A stretch of 64,000 nt of DNA from Streptomyces californicus (GCF_000717645.1 NZ_JNZZ01000010.1:129312-193311); one strand, 5' to 3'. Positions 51,505 through 60,897 are shown, counted from the first letter of the stretch. Numbers and translations are program-made. Notes: generated by a model from the letters alone, not told the origin.

Positions 51505-51687
51505 TCAGGCGGCGCTGCGGGCGCCTTTGCCGGTGGCGGCGGCCCACTCCACCAGCAGCCGCTGGTACGCGGCCTCGTCCTGCGGCGTCAGGCAGCCGTG
51601 CGAACGCTGCCACAGGTCGCGGATCTCCGCGTTGACCTCGGCTGCGGAACGGGCGGACACGGACGACGACATCGGGGACATGTCCAC
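51505..51687 (-). CDS. Small hypothetical protein
   Basis: A 60-residue helical protein, MDMSPMSSSVSARSAAEVNA then EIRDLWQRSHGCLTPQDEAAYQRLLVEWAAA. The codon use is protein-like, and the two-helix pattern with conserved-looking Trp residues suggests a real small gene. No family recognised. ATG choices at 51687, 51681 and 51672 are ambiguous. It is followed, in the same direction, by no nearby gene. Confidence 0.6.
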   Translation of the reverse strand: MDMSPMSSSVSARSAAEVNAEIRDLWQRSHGCLTPQDEAAYQRLLVEWAAATGKGARSAA

Positions 51688-51774
51688 CAGGCTACGGCCA
51701 CGAGCGAGGGCCCATACCCCTTTCGGGGCGGGATATGCCTCACATCACGGCCCGGCGCCGTCGCCCGCCACCGC

Positions 51775-52473
51775 TCAGGGGCCCGGGACCAGACCCAGGG
51801 AACGCAGGCCGGCGGCCCTCTCCGACACCGGCAGATGGTCCACGAACCGCACCTCGCAACCGATGGCCGCCGCACCCCCGTCCGCCCGCCGGTCGTCACC
51901 GACCATCACCACGTCCGCCGGATCGCGGCCGATGAGCGAGCAGGCGATGCGGAACAGCCCCGCGGCCGGCTTCTGGAGTCCGTGCTCGTAGGACAGGACG
52001 TAGGCGTCGACCAGGGGGTCGAGCCCATGGGCGCGGAAGACCGGGCGCAGGTCCCAGCCGATGTTGCTGACCACGCCGATGGCGATCCCCGCCCGTCGCA
52101 GACCCTCCAGCACCTCCTTCGCGTCCGGATACGGCTGCCATGCCTCCGGCCGCATGTGGCGGGCATAGAGCGCGTCGTACAGCCCCGGCCCGGGAAGGGC
52201 GACGGTCCGGGCCAGACCGGTGTACGCCTCGCGGTGCAGGGCGGCGCTCAGGTCCCGCCGTGCCATCGCGTCCGCCAGCCGCTCCGGGACCCGGAGCGGC
52301 GCGGGGCCGCCCGGGAGGGCTCCGGACTCCGTGAGACCGGTCACGTACCGCTCGAAATCCTCCGGCGGGACGTCGACGTCCTCCTCGCGCAGGACGGCCG
52401 CGAGCCAGGACCGGACCGGCTCGATGCGGAACAGCGTCCCGGAGAAGTCGAACAGGACGCCTCTGATCACCAC
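51775..52473 (-). CDS. HAD-superfamily hydrolase
   Basis: A 232-residue phosphatase-type HAD protein. Motif I is VLFDFSGTLF (nucleophile Asp; the second Asp of D-x-D is replaced by Ser), motif II VVSNIGW, motif III Lys in HGLQKPAAGLF and motif IV VMVGDDRRADGGAA. The D-to-S change at motif I is typical of dehalogenase-like or non-phosphatase members. GTG at 52473 has GAGGAG 6 bases upstream; the start overlaps the end of the PAP2 gene by 7 bases. Confidence 0.88.
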   Translation of the reverse strand: MVIRGVLFDFSGTLFRIEPVRSWLAAVLREEDVDVPPEDFERYVTGLTESGALPGGPAPLRVPERLADAMARRDLSAALHREAYTGLARTVALPGPGLYDALYARHMRPEAWQPYPDAKEVLEGLRRAGIAIGVVSNIGWDLRPVFRAHGLDPLVDAYVLSYEHGLQKPAAGLFRIACSLIGRDPADVVMVGDDRRADGGAAAIGCEVRFVDHLPVSERAAGLRSLGLVPGP

Positions 52474-53159
52474 GACGTGCTCCTCTCGCCGGGTGCGGCG
52501 TACCGGGCGTATCCGGTGGCGCAGCAGGCCACGACGGCCACCCCCAGCAGTGTGCCGCCCACGACGTCGGTCAGCCAGTGCACCCCCAGGTAGACCCGGG
52601 TCGCGGCCACGCCGACCGCCGAGACCAGTGCGACGGCCAGGGCGGCCCACCGCAGCCCGGGGCCGCCGCCGTGCAGCCCCAGCAGCCACACCAGCAGTCC
52701 GCAGCTCACGACCGCCGTCATGGCGTGCCCCGAGGGGTACGCGGCGTACTGGGCGGAGTCCACCGGGTCCGGCCACTCCGGGCGCTCCCGGCCCACCGCG
52801 GCCTTCAGGCCCTGCTGGAGCAGCGAGGCGAGCAGGCTCGTCGCGGCCACCCAGAGGGCGAGCAGGCGTGCGTTCCGCCACCACAGGGCGACCACGGTCA
52901 CGGCGATCAGGGCGCGCATGGTCCACGGGTCCCACACCCAGTCCGTCAGCACCCGGCTCACCGCGACCGCACCGGGTTCGGCCACCGCGTGCCGGTGCAA
53001 CGCGTCGGCGACGGCCCTGTCCAGCGACACCAGCGGCGACCAGCGCGCCGCCACGAGGGCGAGCAGTATCAGGGAGGCGGCTCCGGCGACGGCCGCGATC
53101 CGCGGGGCGGCGGCGGGGCGGGAGACGAGGGCCGGGGCGGGGGAGTGGGGGGAGGGCAT
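52467..53159 (-). CDS. PAP2-family membrane phosphatase
   Basis: A 230-residue multi-pass membrane protein with five to six helices and the tripartite phosphatase signature: KAAVGRERP (motif 1), YPSGHAMT (motif 2) and RVYLGVHWLTDVVGG (motif 3). It likely dephosphorylates isoprenoid or phosphatidic-acid lipids on the outer face of the membrane. ATG at 53159 has GAGG 8 bases upstream. The 228 bases upstream hold no gene. Confidence 0.93.
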   Translation of the reverse strand: MPSPHSPAPALVSRPAAAPRIAAVAGAASLILLALVAARWSPLVSLDRAVADALHRHAVAEPGAVAVSRVLTDWVWDPWTMRALIAVTVVALWWRNARLLALWVAATSLLASLLQQGLKAAVGRERPEWPDPVDSAQYAAYPSGHAMTAVVSCGLLVWLLGLHGGGPGLRWAALAVALVSAVGVAATRVYLGVHWLTDVVGGTLLGVAVVACCATGYARYAAPGERSTSW

Positions 53160-53387
53160 GGGCCGATCCTCGCGGAGGACACCGTCGCGGGGCCACCCTC
53201 CGGACCCGGACGTCTCGGCGTTTCCGGCGGATCAGGACCGGACACACCCCGGGCGGCTCCCCGCGGCCCGGCGCCGCACCCCCGCGCTCTCCGGCGCGCG
53301 GGGACCTCGCGGGACCCGGCCCGGCGTACGGAGCCCGGGGACGCGCCGGGACGGTTCGCGGGAGGCCGCCGCGGCCCCCGGCACACC

Positions 53388-54323
53388 TCAGCCCAGTGCG
53401 CGCAGGCCCGGGACGAAGGCCACGATCACGGGGACGACCGGCACCAGTGCGGCGGCGGCCGTCAGCCGCAGCCGGCGGCCCGCCGTGAGCCGTTCGACCG
53501 GGGCGAGCAACCGGTTGACCCGGTGGGGGACTTCGGCCTGCGGAGTGGGGCAGGGGCCGAACACTCCGCGGTCCTCGTTGAGTCCGACCAGGGCGAGCGC
53601 GGTCGTGAGGCGGCCGAAGCGCCGGGAGGCCACGTCGTCGGCGGCCAGTTCGACCAGCCGGTGCATCTCGTCGCGGAACGCGGCGAACACCGGGACCTGC
53701 GGGAAGCCGTTCGCCAGGGCCGACGAGCAGTGCAGCAGCCAGTCGTGCCGGGCCTGGGCGTGGCCCTGCTCATGGGCGAGCACGGCATCGAGCTGACGGC
53801 CTTTCAGTCGGCCCAGCGCCGCAGTGGTGATGACGAGTTGGGGTGCGGTCCCGGGCAGCCACCAGGCGTCGGGGCGCTCACCCTCCAGCACCACGAGGCG
53901 GTCCGCGCCGGGCTCCTCGCCGGGCATCAGCGGGGCACGCACCAGCAGCTCCGCCCGGCGTTGCCTGCGCCGCCGCCGCGCCCGCCCCACCTCCCGCAGG
54001 AGCATCGCGCCGCTCCACAGACCGCCGAGCGCCAGCAGGACCGCGATGACCGCGGACCACGGCCCGTACGCTGCCAGCGCGTACGCCTCGACCACGGCGT
54101 GCGGGGCGGGGGCGAAGACATGGCCGCGCACCGCCTGCCAGGCGGCGGCCGCGCTGAACGTCATGGACAGGGCGAACGACACGAGGACCCCCGCCACCAC
54201 GCACTGCCATACCCACAGGGCCACGACCGGCTCGCGTTCCGGCCACTTGGCCCGCGCCATGACGCGAGGGGTCGCCAGGGCGGTCAGTGCACCGAGCAGG
54301 AGCAGCGCGAGGGAGACCAGCAT
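53388..54323 (-). CDS. M56-family membrane zinc metallopeptidase
   Basis: About 311 residues with four transmembrane helices (two near the N-terminus, one near 90-105 and one near the C-terminus). The zinc motif is HEQGHAQARHDWL (HExxH variant with Gln) and the third ligand lies in ELAADDVASRR. M56 proteins are BlaR1/MecR1-like membrane proteases that usually pair with a BlaI-type repressor; none lies next to this gene. ATG at 54323 has AGGGT upstream; GTG 54329 is possible. Confidence 0.9.
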   Translation of the reverse strand: MLVSLALLLLGALTALATPRVMARAKWPEREPVVALWVWQCVVAGVLVSFALSMTFSAAAAWQAVRGHVFAPAPHAVVEAYALAAYGPWSAVIAVLLALGGLWSGAMLLREVGRARRRRRQRRAELLVRAPLMPGEEPGADRLVVLEGERPDAWWLPGTAPQLVITTAALGRLKGRQLDAVLAHEQGHAQARHDWLLHCSSALANGFPQVPVFAAFRDEMHRLVELAADDVASRRFGRLTTALALVGLNEDRGVFGPCPTPQAEVPHRVNRLLAPVERLTAGRRLRLTAAAALVPVVPVIVAFVPGLRALG

Positions 54324-54421
54324 GGCCACACCCTATGAGCGGCGGACACGCCCGGGGTACGGCCTCGACGGGCAAGTGACGCAGACCACTGTCGAAAGGG
54401 GGTTCTGTCCCACCTTCCGTC

Positions 54422-55051
54422 TCACAGGGTGAGCAGCATGGCGAACATGCCGATCCCCATCGTCAGCCGGCAGGCGGTCGCTATCTCCGGCCGCCCGTGC
54501 GCACCGCCGCCGCGGAAGCCTTCCGCGTCATAGCCGCCGAGACCGGCCCCGGGGGCTCCGGAGCGCGGGGCGCCGCCCGTCGGGGCGGCAGCGGTCACGG
54601 GTAGCAGGCGTCCGGCCGAGCCCAGTACGTAGCAGATGTAGTAGACGAGCAGCGCCCCGGTCAGCAGGGGTATGCCCCCGGCCCCCGCCGCCCCGTGCCC
54701 GGCATGCCCGCCTCCGCCGCCCGTCATCGCGGGGGCCATGGCCACGGCCATGTAGACCATGGCCAGCGACCCGACGAGGTGGTGCAGGTGGTGGCCGCCG
54801 CGCAGCGCGGGCCGTAGCGCCCGCACGGCTGCCGCGCCGAACAGCGCCGCGTAGACCGCCCACGCCCAGTCCGGGGGCGACAGCACCGCCGCCGGGACGG
54901 CCATCGCCGCCATGCCGAAGCCCATCAGCGCCTCCGAACGCGCGGTGCGGCGCTCCTGCCGTGTTCCCGTGCGGGCGCGCAGCAGGCAGTAGGCCCCGCT
55001 CGCCGCGCACAACGCCATCAGCAGCCAGCCGGCCTGGGTCCCTCCGTGCAC
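54422..55051 (-). CDS. DUF5134 membrane protein
   Basis: A 209-residue multi-pass membrane protein with about six helices (AGWLLMALCAASGAYCLLRA, AMAVPAAVLSPPD, AWAVYAALFGAAAVRALRP, HHLHHLVGSLAMVYMAVAMAP, LLTGALLVYYICYVLG, and LTMGIGMFAMLLTL at the end). A Gly/His-rich loop GGGGHAGHG lies in the middle. The MGIGMFAMLL ending and HxxHL cluster fit DUF5134. GTG at 55051 follows a G-rich ribosome site. It is next to the M56 gene, same strand, and may form a unit with it. Confidence 0.85.
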   Translation of the reverse strand: MHGGTQAGWLLMALCAASGAYCLLRARTGTRQERRTARSEALMGFGMAAMAVPAAVLSPPDWAWAVYAALFGAAAVRALRPALRGGHHLHHLVGSLAMVYMAVAMAPAMTGGGGGHAGHGAAGAGGIPLLTGALLVYYICYVLGSAGRLLPVTAAAPTGGAPRSGAPGAGLGGYDAEGFRGGGAHGRPEIATACRLTMGIGMFAMLLTL

Positions 55052-55330
55052 GCCGCGCCCCCGATCCCCCGTCGGTCCTCCACTGTTGCGGTCGACCGGA
55101 TCGATGCCCGGCGGACCGGCGGTGAACCAGGCGCACGGGGGTGTGAAAGGGGTGCGCCCGGTGCGCACCGGGGGCGCTCCGGGTCGCGTTACGCTCGACC
55201 GCACGTGCGACGGCGAAGCCCCCGGCCCTCGCCGCGGCAGCGTGGGAGCGCGTGCCGCGGCAGACGGACGGCGCGGAAGCGGCAGCGCGCGAGGAGAAGC
55301 GCAGAACGAAGAGGAACGGAGCGCCCCACC

Positions 55331-55879
55331 ATGGACACCGCCACGCCCCGCGACGCGGCCCGGCCGACCTTCCGCGACGCGACCGGGGACGACGTCCCGG
55401 CGCTGGTGGCCCTGGTCGAGTCCGCCTACCGGGGCGATTCCAGCCGCGCCGGCTGGACCACGGAGGCGGACATCCTCCAGGGGCAGCGGACCGATGAGCA
55501 GGGGGTGCGCGAGGTCATCGACGCTCCGGGAAGCAGGCTGCTCGCCGTCGAGCGCGACGACGAGCTGATCGCCTGCTGCCAGCTCGAACACCGGGGCGCC
55601 GCCGCCTACTTCGGCATGTTCGCGGTCCGGCCCGGCCTCCAGGGTGGCGGGCTCGGCAAACTGATCATCGCCGAAGCGGAGCGCATCGCGAAGGAGAGCT
55701 GGGGCGTCACCGAGATGCACATGACGGTGATCTCGGTGCGCGACGACCTGATCGCCTGGTACGAGCGGCGCGGCTACCGCCGTACGGGACAGCTCACGCC
55801 CTTCCCGTACGGCGACGAGCGCTTCGGCGTCCCGCAGCGCGACGACCTGGCCTTCGAGCTGCTGGTCAAGGACATCTGA
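55331..55879 (+). CDS. GNAT-family N-acetyltransferase
   Basis: A 182-residue GCN5-type acetyltransferase. The acetyl-CoA-binding motif A is FAVRPGLQGGGLGKLIIAEAE, followed by MHMTVISVRDDLIAWYERRGY (motif B). The substrate is unknown. ATG at 55331. Its stop region is contained in a 21-bp tandem duplication. It is convergent with the GDPD gene. Confidence 0.9.
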   Translation: MDTATPRDAARPTFRDATGDDVPALVALVESAYRGDSSRAGWTTEADILQGQRTDEQGVREVIDAPGSRLLAVERDDELIACCQLEHRGAAAYFGMFAVRPGLQGGGLGKLIIAEAERIAKESWGVTEMHMTVISVRDDLIAWYERRGYRRTGQLTPFPYGDERFGVPQRDDLAFELLVKDI

Positions 55880-55910
55880 GGGCCCTGCGAGGACATCTGA
55901 GCGTCCTGCG
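55869..55910. repeat. 21-bp tandem duplication across a stop codon
   Basis: AGGACATCTGAGGGCCCTGCG (55869-55889) and AGGACATCTGAGCGTCCTGCG (55890-55910) are adjacent and differ at two positions. The first copy contains the GNAT gene's TGA; the second copy preserves a second GAC-ATC-TGA. Confidence 0.85.
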
Positions 55911-55988
55911 AGCGGTCCCACCCGCCGGCCGCACCCGGAACCCGCCCGAGCCGGATCCGGCGCCCGGCCGGCCCGGCCCCGTCCGCGC

Positions 55989-56672
55989 TCAGGCCGTGAA
56001 GCGTCCGGCGCGGCGGATCTCGGGGAAGTCGGTCGTCGCGCCGTCCAGGTTCAGCGCCCGCGCCAGGCGCAGGTGGTCCTGGGTGTTCACCACCCAGCCG
56101 ATCACCTTCACGCTCTCCGCGTGCGCCTGCTCCACCACCTCCAGGGTCAGGCGGCGGATGTTCAGCGCGAGCGTCGCCGCGCCCGCCGCCTTAGCCCGGT
56201 CCACCACGTCCGCGCCCCATCTGCCGGCGATCAGGACCGTCCGCACCCCCGGTACCAGCCGGGCGATCTCCACCACGGCCTTGTCGTGGAAGGAGGAGAC
56301 CTCCACTCGCCCGACGAGATCGCGCTCCAGGATCACCTCCGCCAGCGCGCGGGCCGCCGCCACGTCCTTGATCTCCGCCTGCAACGGGGAGGAGACGGCG
56401 TCCAGCACCTCCTCGAAGACGGGGATCCGCTCGCCCTGACCCGCGTCCAGTTCCCGCAGCTCGGCGAGCGTCTTGCCCGCGATCGGCCCGGTCCCGTCGG
56501 TGGTGCGGTCCACGTCCGCGTCGTGCATCACGGCGAGCGCGCCGTCCTTGCTGAGGTGGAGGTCCAGCTCGATGGCGTCCATCCCGGACGCTTCGGCGCG
56601 GACGAAGGAGCGCAGGGTGTTCTCGGGCTCGACACCCATCACTCCGCGATGGCCCAGGGTGAGAAAGGACAA
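55989..56672 (-). CDS. Glycerophosphodiester phosphodiesterase
   Basis: A 227-residue GDPD-fold enzyme (TIM barrel). The N-terminal LGHRGVMGVEPENTLRSF holds the catalytic His and the H-R-G...E-N-T pattern; ELDLHLSKDGALAVMHD holds the second His, and QAEIK and GWVVNT follow. It hydrolyses glycerophosphodiesters to glycerol-3-phosphate. TTG at 56672 has GAGG 5 bases upstream and starts just before the first strand; the longer open frame to 56879 reads as non-protein. No signal peptide, so cytoplasmic. Confidence 0.92.
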   Translation of the reverse strand: MSFLTLGHRGVMGVEPENTLRSFVRAEASGMDAIELDLHLSKDGALAVMHDADVDRTTDGTGPIAGKTLAELRELDAGQGERIPVFEEVLDAVSSPLQAEIKDVAAARALAEVILERDLVGRVEVSSFHDKAVVEIARLVPGVRTVLIAGRWGADVVDRAKAAGAATLALNIRRLTLEVVEQAHAESVKVIGWVVNTQDHLRLARALNLDGATTDFPEIRRAGRFTA

Positions 56673-56912
56673 GGCGACCTCGTTTCCGTCGGCGGGTTTC
56701 CCGTCGACTGCTCCTGCCCGCGCCGGGATGCGGCGATACGGCACCGGGAAGGGTAGCGGCGGTCGGCGGCGATGTCCCCCGTCGTGCGGACACCGTGCGC
56801 GGCGAACCGCCCGGCTCCGGCGCTCCTGCTGGAACCAAGCGCCTACCCCGGACGCGACAGGAAAAACAGCGGTGACCATGGGGGGTGCGCAGGATAATTT
56901 TCAGGGGCGCAC

Positions 56913-56942
56913 TTGTCGGAGGGCGGTCTGCGAGGCTACGGT
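56913..56942 (+). promoter_or_regulatory. Candidate promoter for DUF6421 gene
   Basis: TTGTCG (56913-56918) and TACGGT (56937-56942) separated by 18 bases, with the ATG 36 bases downstream. This resembles the vegetative Streptomyces sigma consensus. The surrounding 305-bp gap (56673-56977) shows nothing else. Confidence 0.4.
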
Positions 56943-56977
56943 GAATTCACGCGAGGTTCTCCCGTGGAGGAAGTGTT

Positions 56978-58375
56978 ATGACGGAAATTCTTGTGCACGA
57001 CGCCACCGAAGGCGCGATAGCTACGGCCCAGCGGGTGGTCGAGCACCCGGCCTGGCCCGTGCTCAAGGATGCCGTCGAGGAGATCCGCCCCTGGCAGTCC
57101 GAGGACGGGTCCATCGACTTCGAGGCCGAGGGCGCCCCCTCGCCGGCCGCCGTCGAGAAGGTCCTCGACCGGGTGATCGGCGCCGTCGAGGAGCTGTCCC
57201 CGCTCCTCCCGCACGACGCCGCCTACCACCGCGCGCTCGTCACCGACCTGCGCCGCTGGGCCGCCGACGGTTTCCGCGTCCCGGACTTCCTGGACTCGCT
57301 GCTCGCCTTCCAGCCCGCGCGGAACCGGGCCGACGGGCTCCAGCACCTCGTCGTCTTCGCGATGTACACGCAGAACGGCAACCCCGACCGCAATCTCGAA
57401 GCGGTCGTCCTCAAGATGGTCTGGCCCGAATGGCTCGCCGAGCTGGAGGCCACCCGCTACGACAACCCGCTCTTCTGCGGCATCACCTTCGAGGACTTCA
57501 CCTCCGGCTACGACACCCATTCCGCGGTGCTCTTCCCGGAGACCATCGCCGTGCGCGAGGCCCCCGAGCGCTTCAGCTGGGGCGGCATCTTCTGCGACCG
57601 CGAGGCCGCCCGATTCCGCCGCGTCACCGAGGCGTCCGTCGACCTGCTCGGCCTGGAGCTGCCCGACGACATCCGCGCGATGATCGGCGACCAGCAGCGC
57701 TGCGAGCAGGCGTTCGTCCTGTGGGACATGGTCCACGACCGCACCCACAGCCACGGTGACCTGCCGTTCGACCCGTTCATGATCAAGCAGCGCCAGCCGT
57801 TCTGGATGTACGGCCTGGAGGAGCTGCGCTGCGACCTCACCGCCTTCAAGGAGGCCGTGAAACTGGAGTCCGAGGGCAACGCCCACGGCCGTGACGTGCA
57901 GTACGCGGTGCTCTTCGACCGGATGTTCCGCTTCCCCGTCTCCGGCGAGCGCGTCCGCAACTACGACGGCCTCGGCGGCCAGCTCCTCTTCGCCTACCTC
58001 CACAAGCACGACGTCGTCCGCTGGACCGACAACACCCTCAAGATCGACTGGGACCGCGCCCCGGAGATCACCAACCAGCTCTGCGGCGAGATCGAGCAGC
58101 TCTACCGCGACGGCATCGACCGCCCCAAGCTGGTCCACTGGTTCGCCGCCTACGACCTGGTCTCCACCTACCTCGCGCCGCATCCCGGATCGCGCTGGGC
58201 CAAGGGCCCCGACGCCCTCGACCTCACACTTCCTCCTCGCAAGCTCGTCGACGACGTGCTTCCGGACGAGTTTCCCCTGAGCATGTTCTATGAGGCGCTC
58301 GCCAAGAAGCTGAAGCACGTGATTGCCTCTGCCAAGGGAATCACCGCGGCGAACGACGAGCGGGCAGCCGCGTGA
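56978..58375 (+). CDS. DUF6421 family protein
   Basis: A 465-residue soluble protein that is highly conserved in Streptomyces and annotated as DUF6421. Characteristic stretches are MYTQNGNPDRNLEAVVLKMV, FEDFTSGYDTHSAVLFPET, DMVHDRTHSHGDLPFDPFM and FAAYDLVSTYLAPHP. The conserved His/Asp/Glu set (HDRTHSHGDLPFDPF) suggests a metal site. Its stop is followed 26 bases later by the SDR gene. No function is known. Confidence 0.9.
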   Translation: MTEILVHDATEGAIATAQRVVEHPAWPVLKDAVEEIRPWQSEDGSIDFEAEGAPSPAAVEKVLDRVIGAVEELSPLLPHDAAYHRALVTDLRRWAADGFRVPDFLDSLLAFQPARNRADGLQHLVVFAMYTQNGNPDRNLEAVVLKMVWPEWLAELEATRYDNPLFCGITFEDFTSGYDTHSAVLFPETIAVREAPERFSWGGIFCDREAARFRRVTEASVDLLGLELPDDIRAMIGDQQRCEQAFVLWDMVHDRTHSHGDLPFDPFMIKQRQPFWMYGLEELRCDLTAFKEAVKLESEGNAHGRDVQYAVLFDRMFRFPVSGERVRNYDGLGGQLLFAYLHKHDVVRWTDNTLKIDWDRAPEITNQLCGEIEQLYRDGIDRPKLVHWFAAYDLVSTYLAPHPGSRWAKGPDALDLTLPPRKLVDDVLPDEFPLSMFYEALAKKLKHVIASAKGITAANDERAAA

Positions 58376-58401
58376 ACCATTCTCCGGAGGAGGCGGTGGC
58401 C

Positions 58402-59169
58402 ATGAACGGAAACGGCACGGGCGAGGGGACCGGCGCGCTCGAAGGGGCGGTCGTCGCGGTCGCCGGAGCGGCCGGCCCCGCCGGGCGCGCGACGCTGCTG
58501 AGGCTCGCCGAGGCGGGCGCGACGGTCGTCGGCTGCGACGCCCACCCCGAACGCCTCGCCGAGGCGGTGGACGCCGCCCGGTACGCCCACGGCGGCGCCA
58601 CCGTGACCGGCGAGACCGTCGACCTGCTCGACCTCGACGCCACCCGGGACTGGGCCAAGCGCACCGAGGCGGAGTTCGGCCGCGTCGACGGCCTGGTCCA
58701 CCTCGTCGGCGGCTGGCGCGGCAGCCCGACCTTCCAGGAGACCGCGCTCTCCGACTGGGACGCCCTGGAGAAGCTGCTCATCCGCACCGTCCAGTCGACG
58801 TCCCTGGCCTTCCAGGAGGCCCTGGAGCGCAGCGACCGCGGCCGCTTCCTCCTGATCAGCGCCGCCGGCGCCAGCAAGCCCACCGCGGGCAACGCCGCCT
58901 ACTCCGCTGCCAAGGCCGCCGCCGAGGCGTGGACCCTCGCGCTGGGCGACGCCTTCCGCAAGGCGGGGGGCGAGGCCGGCCCGCGTACCGCCTCTGCCAT
59001 CCTGGTGGTCAAGGCACTGGTGAACGACGCCATGCGCGCCGAGCGCCCGAATGCGAAGTTCGCGGGCTTCACCGACGTCACGGAGCTGGCCGAGGCCATC
59101 GCCGGCGTCTGGGACCGGCCCGCCCCCGAAGTGAACGGAAGGCGCCTGTGGCTGACCCCGCAACCGTGA
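58402..59169 (+). CDS. Short-chain dehydrogenase/reductase
   Basis: A 255-residue SDR. The nucleotide loop is VAGAAGPAGRATLLRL, NAG-equivalent region LVGGWRGSP, catalytic Ser in LLISAAGAS, and Tyr-x-x-x-Lys in AAYSAAKAAAE. ATG at 58402 has GGAGGAGG 8 bases upstream; the frame also contains GTG at 58372 overlapping the previous stop. The aldolase gene's start overlaps its end by 22 bases, so the three genes 56978-60227 form one operon. Confidence 0.92.
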   Translation: MNGNGTGEGTGALEGAVVAVAGAAGPAGRATLLRLAEAGATVVGCDAHPERLAEAVDAARYAHGGATVTGETVDLLDLDATRDWAKRTEAEFGRVDGLVHLVGGWRGSPTFQETALSDWDALEKLLIRTVQSTSLAFQEALERSDRGRFLLISAAGASKPTAGNAAYSAAKAAAEAWTLALGDAFRKAGGEAGPRTASAILVVKALVNDAMRAERPNAKFAGFTDVTELAEAIAGVWDRPAPEVNGRRLWLTPQP

Positions 59170-60227
59170 GGACCGACGCACGACGTCACCACGATCCGCA
59201 GGTACGCGGCTTCGCCAGCGACAACTACGCGGGCGCGCACCCGGAAGTCCTCGCGGCCCTCGCCCTCGCCAACGGCGGCCATCAGGTCGCCTACGGCGAG
59301 GACGAATACACCGACCACCTCCAGCGGGTCATGCACAGCCACTTCGGCCCCACCGCCGAGGCGTTCCCGGTCTTCAACGGCACCGGCGCCAACGTGGTCG
59401 CCCTCCAGGCGCTCACCGACCGCTGGGGCGCGGTCATCTGCGCCGAGTCCGCGCACATCAACGTGGACGAGGGCGGCGCACCCGAGCGGATGGGCGGCCT
59501 CAAGCTGCTCACCGTGCCCACCCCGGACGGCAAGCTCACCCCCGAGCTGATCGACCGGCAGGCGTACGGCTGGGACGACGAGCACCGGGCCATGCCCCAG
59601 GTCGTCTCGATCACCCAGAACACCGAGCTGGGCACCGTCTACACCCCCGACGAGATCCGCGCCATCTGCGACCACGCCCACGAGCGCGGCATGAAGGTGC
59701 ACCTCGACGGGGCCCGGATAGCCAACGCGGCAGCCTCCCTGGACGTGCCGATGAGGACGTTCACCAACGCGGTCGGCGTGGACGTGCTGTCCTTCGGCGG
59801 TACGAAGAACGGCGCGCTGTTCGGCGAGGCCGTCGTCGTGCTGAACCCGGACGCGGTCCGGGCGATGAAGCACCTGCGCAAGCTGTCCATGCAGCTCGCC
59901 TCCAAGATGCGCTTCGTCTCCGTGCAGCTGGAGGCGCTGCTGGCCAAGGACCTGTGGCTGCGCAACGCCCGGCACGCCAACGCCATGGCGCAGCGGCTCG
60001 CCGAGGGGGTCCGGGCGGTCGACGGGGTGGAGATCCTCCACCCGGTCCAGGCGAACGCCGTCTTCGCCCGGCTGCCGCACGCGGTCAGCGAGCGGCTCCA
60101 GCAGCGGTTCCGCTTCTACTTCTGGGACGAGACGGCCGGTGACGTCCGCTGGATGTGTGCCTTCGACACCCGTGAGGACGATGTCGACGCCTTCCTCCAG
60201 GCGCTCAAGGAAGAGATGGCACGGTAA
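59148..60227 (+). CDS. Low-specificity L-threonine aldolase-like PLP lyase
   Basis: A 359-residue beta-eliminating-lyase/threonine-aldolase family enzyme. FASDNYAGAHPEVLAAL opens the domain, FNGTGANVVAL holds the cofactor, LDGARIANAAAS carries the pyridine-N Asp, and the Schiff-base Lys is in SFGGTKNGAL. It should cleave threonine or allo-threonine-type beta-hydroxy amino acids. GTG at 59148 has GGAAGG upstream. It shares its C-terminal pattern with the relic at 13616-13714. Confidence 0.93.
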   Translation: MADPATVRTDARRHHDPQVRGFASDNYAGAHPEVLAALALANGGHQVAYGEDEYTDHLQRVMHSHFGPTAEAFPVFNGTGANVVALQALTDRWGAVICAESAHINVDEGGAPERMGGLKLLTVPTPDGKLTPELIDRQAYGWDDEHRAMPQVVSITQNTELGTVYTPDEIRAICDHAHERGMKVHLDGARIANAAASLDVPMRTFTNAVGVDVLSFGGTKNGALFGEAVVVLNPDAVRAMKHLRKLSMQLASKMRFVSVQLEALLAKDLWLRNARHANAMAQRLAEGVRAVDGVEILHPVQANAVFARLPHAVSERLQQRFRFYFWDETAGDVRWMCAFDTREDDVDAFLQALKEEMAR

Positions 60228-60247
60228 CGCATCGATCGCATGACTAT

Positions 60248-60285
60248 GCGGCCGACCGGAAATCGATAGATATCTGGTCGGCCGC
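60248..60285. terminator. Hairpin after threonine aldolase gene
   Basis: GCGGCCGACC and its complement GGTCGGCCGC with an 18-nt A/T-rich loop (containing ATCGATAGAT), 21 bases after the stop and 18 bases before the next ATG. Confidence 0.75.
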
Positions 60286-60303
60286 TTCGTAGGCTCTGCC
60301 GTC

Positions 60304-60897
60304 ATGGAGCTCACGCAGCAATCCCCGGACATCGAGGCGTATTTGGCCGCCGACGAGGCCATCGACCACGGCCACCCGCACGTCGAGGAGGCGGCTGCCC
60401 GACTCGCGCTCACGGCGGACAGCGCATACGCATACGCGCACGCGGCCTTCGACTTCGTCCGCGACACCATCGCGCACTCCGCCGACACCGGGGACGAGCG
60501 CGTCACCTGGCGCGCCTCGGACGTGCTCGCCGCCCGTACCGGCATCTGCCACGCGAAATCCATCGCCCTCGCGGCGCTGCTGCGCGCCCGCGGCATTCCG
60601 GCCGGCCTCTGCTACCAGCGGCTCGCCCGCGGCGCGAAACCGATGCTCCACGGTCTGGTGGCGCTGCGGTTGCCCGGGGCCCGGCGCTGGGCCCGGGTGG
60701 ACCCGCGCGGCAACAAGCCGGGCGTCGACGCGCAGTTCTCGGTCGAGGAGGAGCGGCTGGCGTGGATCGTGCGCACAGAGTTCAATGAAGTCGACTATTC
60801 GGTAGTCTATGCTGCACCACCCGAGGTGCTCCTCCATGCGATGAAGAACGCCCGGGACCGCTCGGAGCTCTGGCGGAACCTCCCCGCGGGACTCTGA
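60304..60897 (+). CDS. Transglutaminase-like domain protein
   Basis: A 197-residue protein with a transglutaminase-like Cys-His-Asp fold: TGICHAKSIALAALLRARG (Cys), MLHGLVAL (His) and ARVDPRGNK (Asp). Small stand-alone members of this family in bacteria are presumed cysteine proteases. The segment AAFDFVRDTIAHSAD is the expected preceding helix. Separated from the previous gene by a hairpin. Confidence 0.9.
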   Translation: MELTQQSPDIEAYLAADEAIDHGHPHVEEAAARLALTADSAYAYAHAAFDFVRDTIAHSADTGDERVTWRASDVLAARTGICHAKSIALAALLRARGIPAGLCYQRLARGAKPMLHGLVALRLPGARRWARVDPRGNKPGVDAQFSVEEERLAWIVRTEFNEVDYSVVYAAPPEVLLHAMKNARDRSELWRNLPAGL

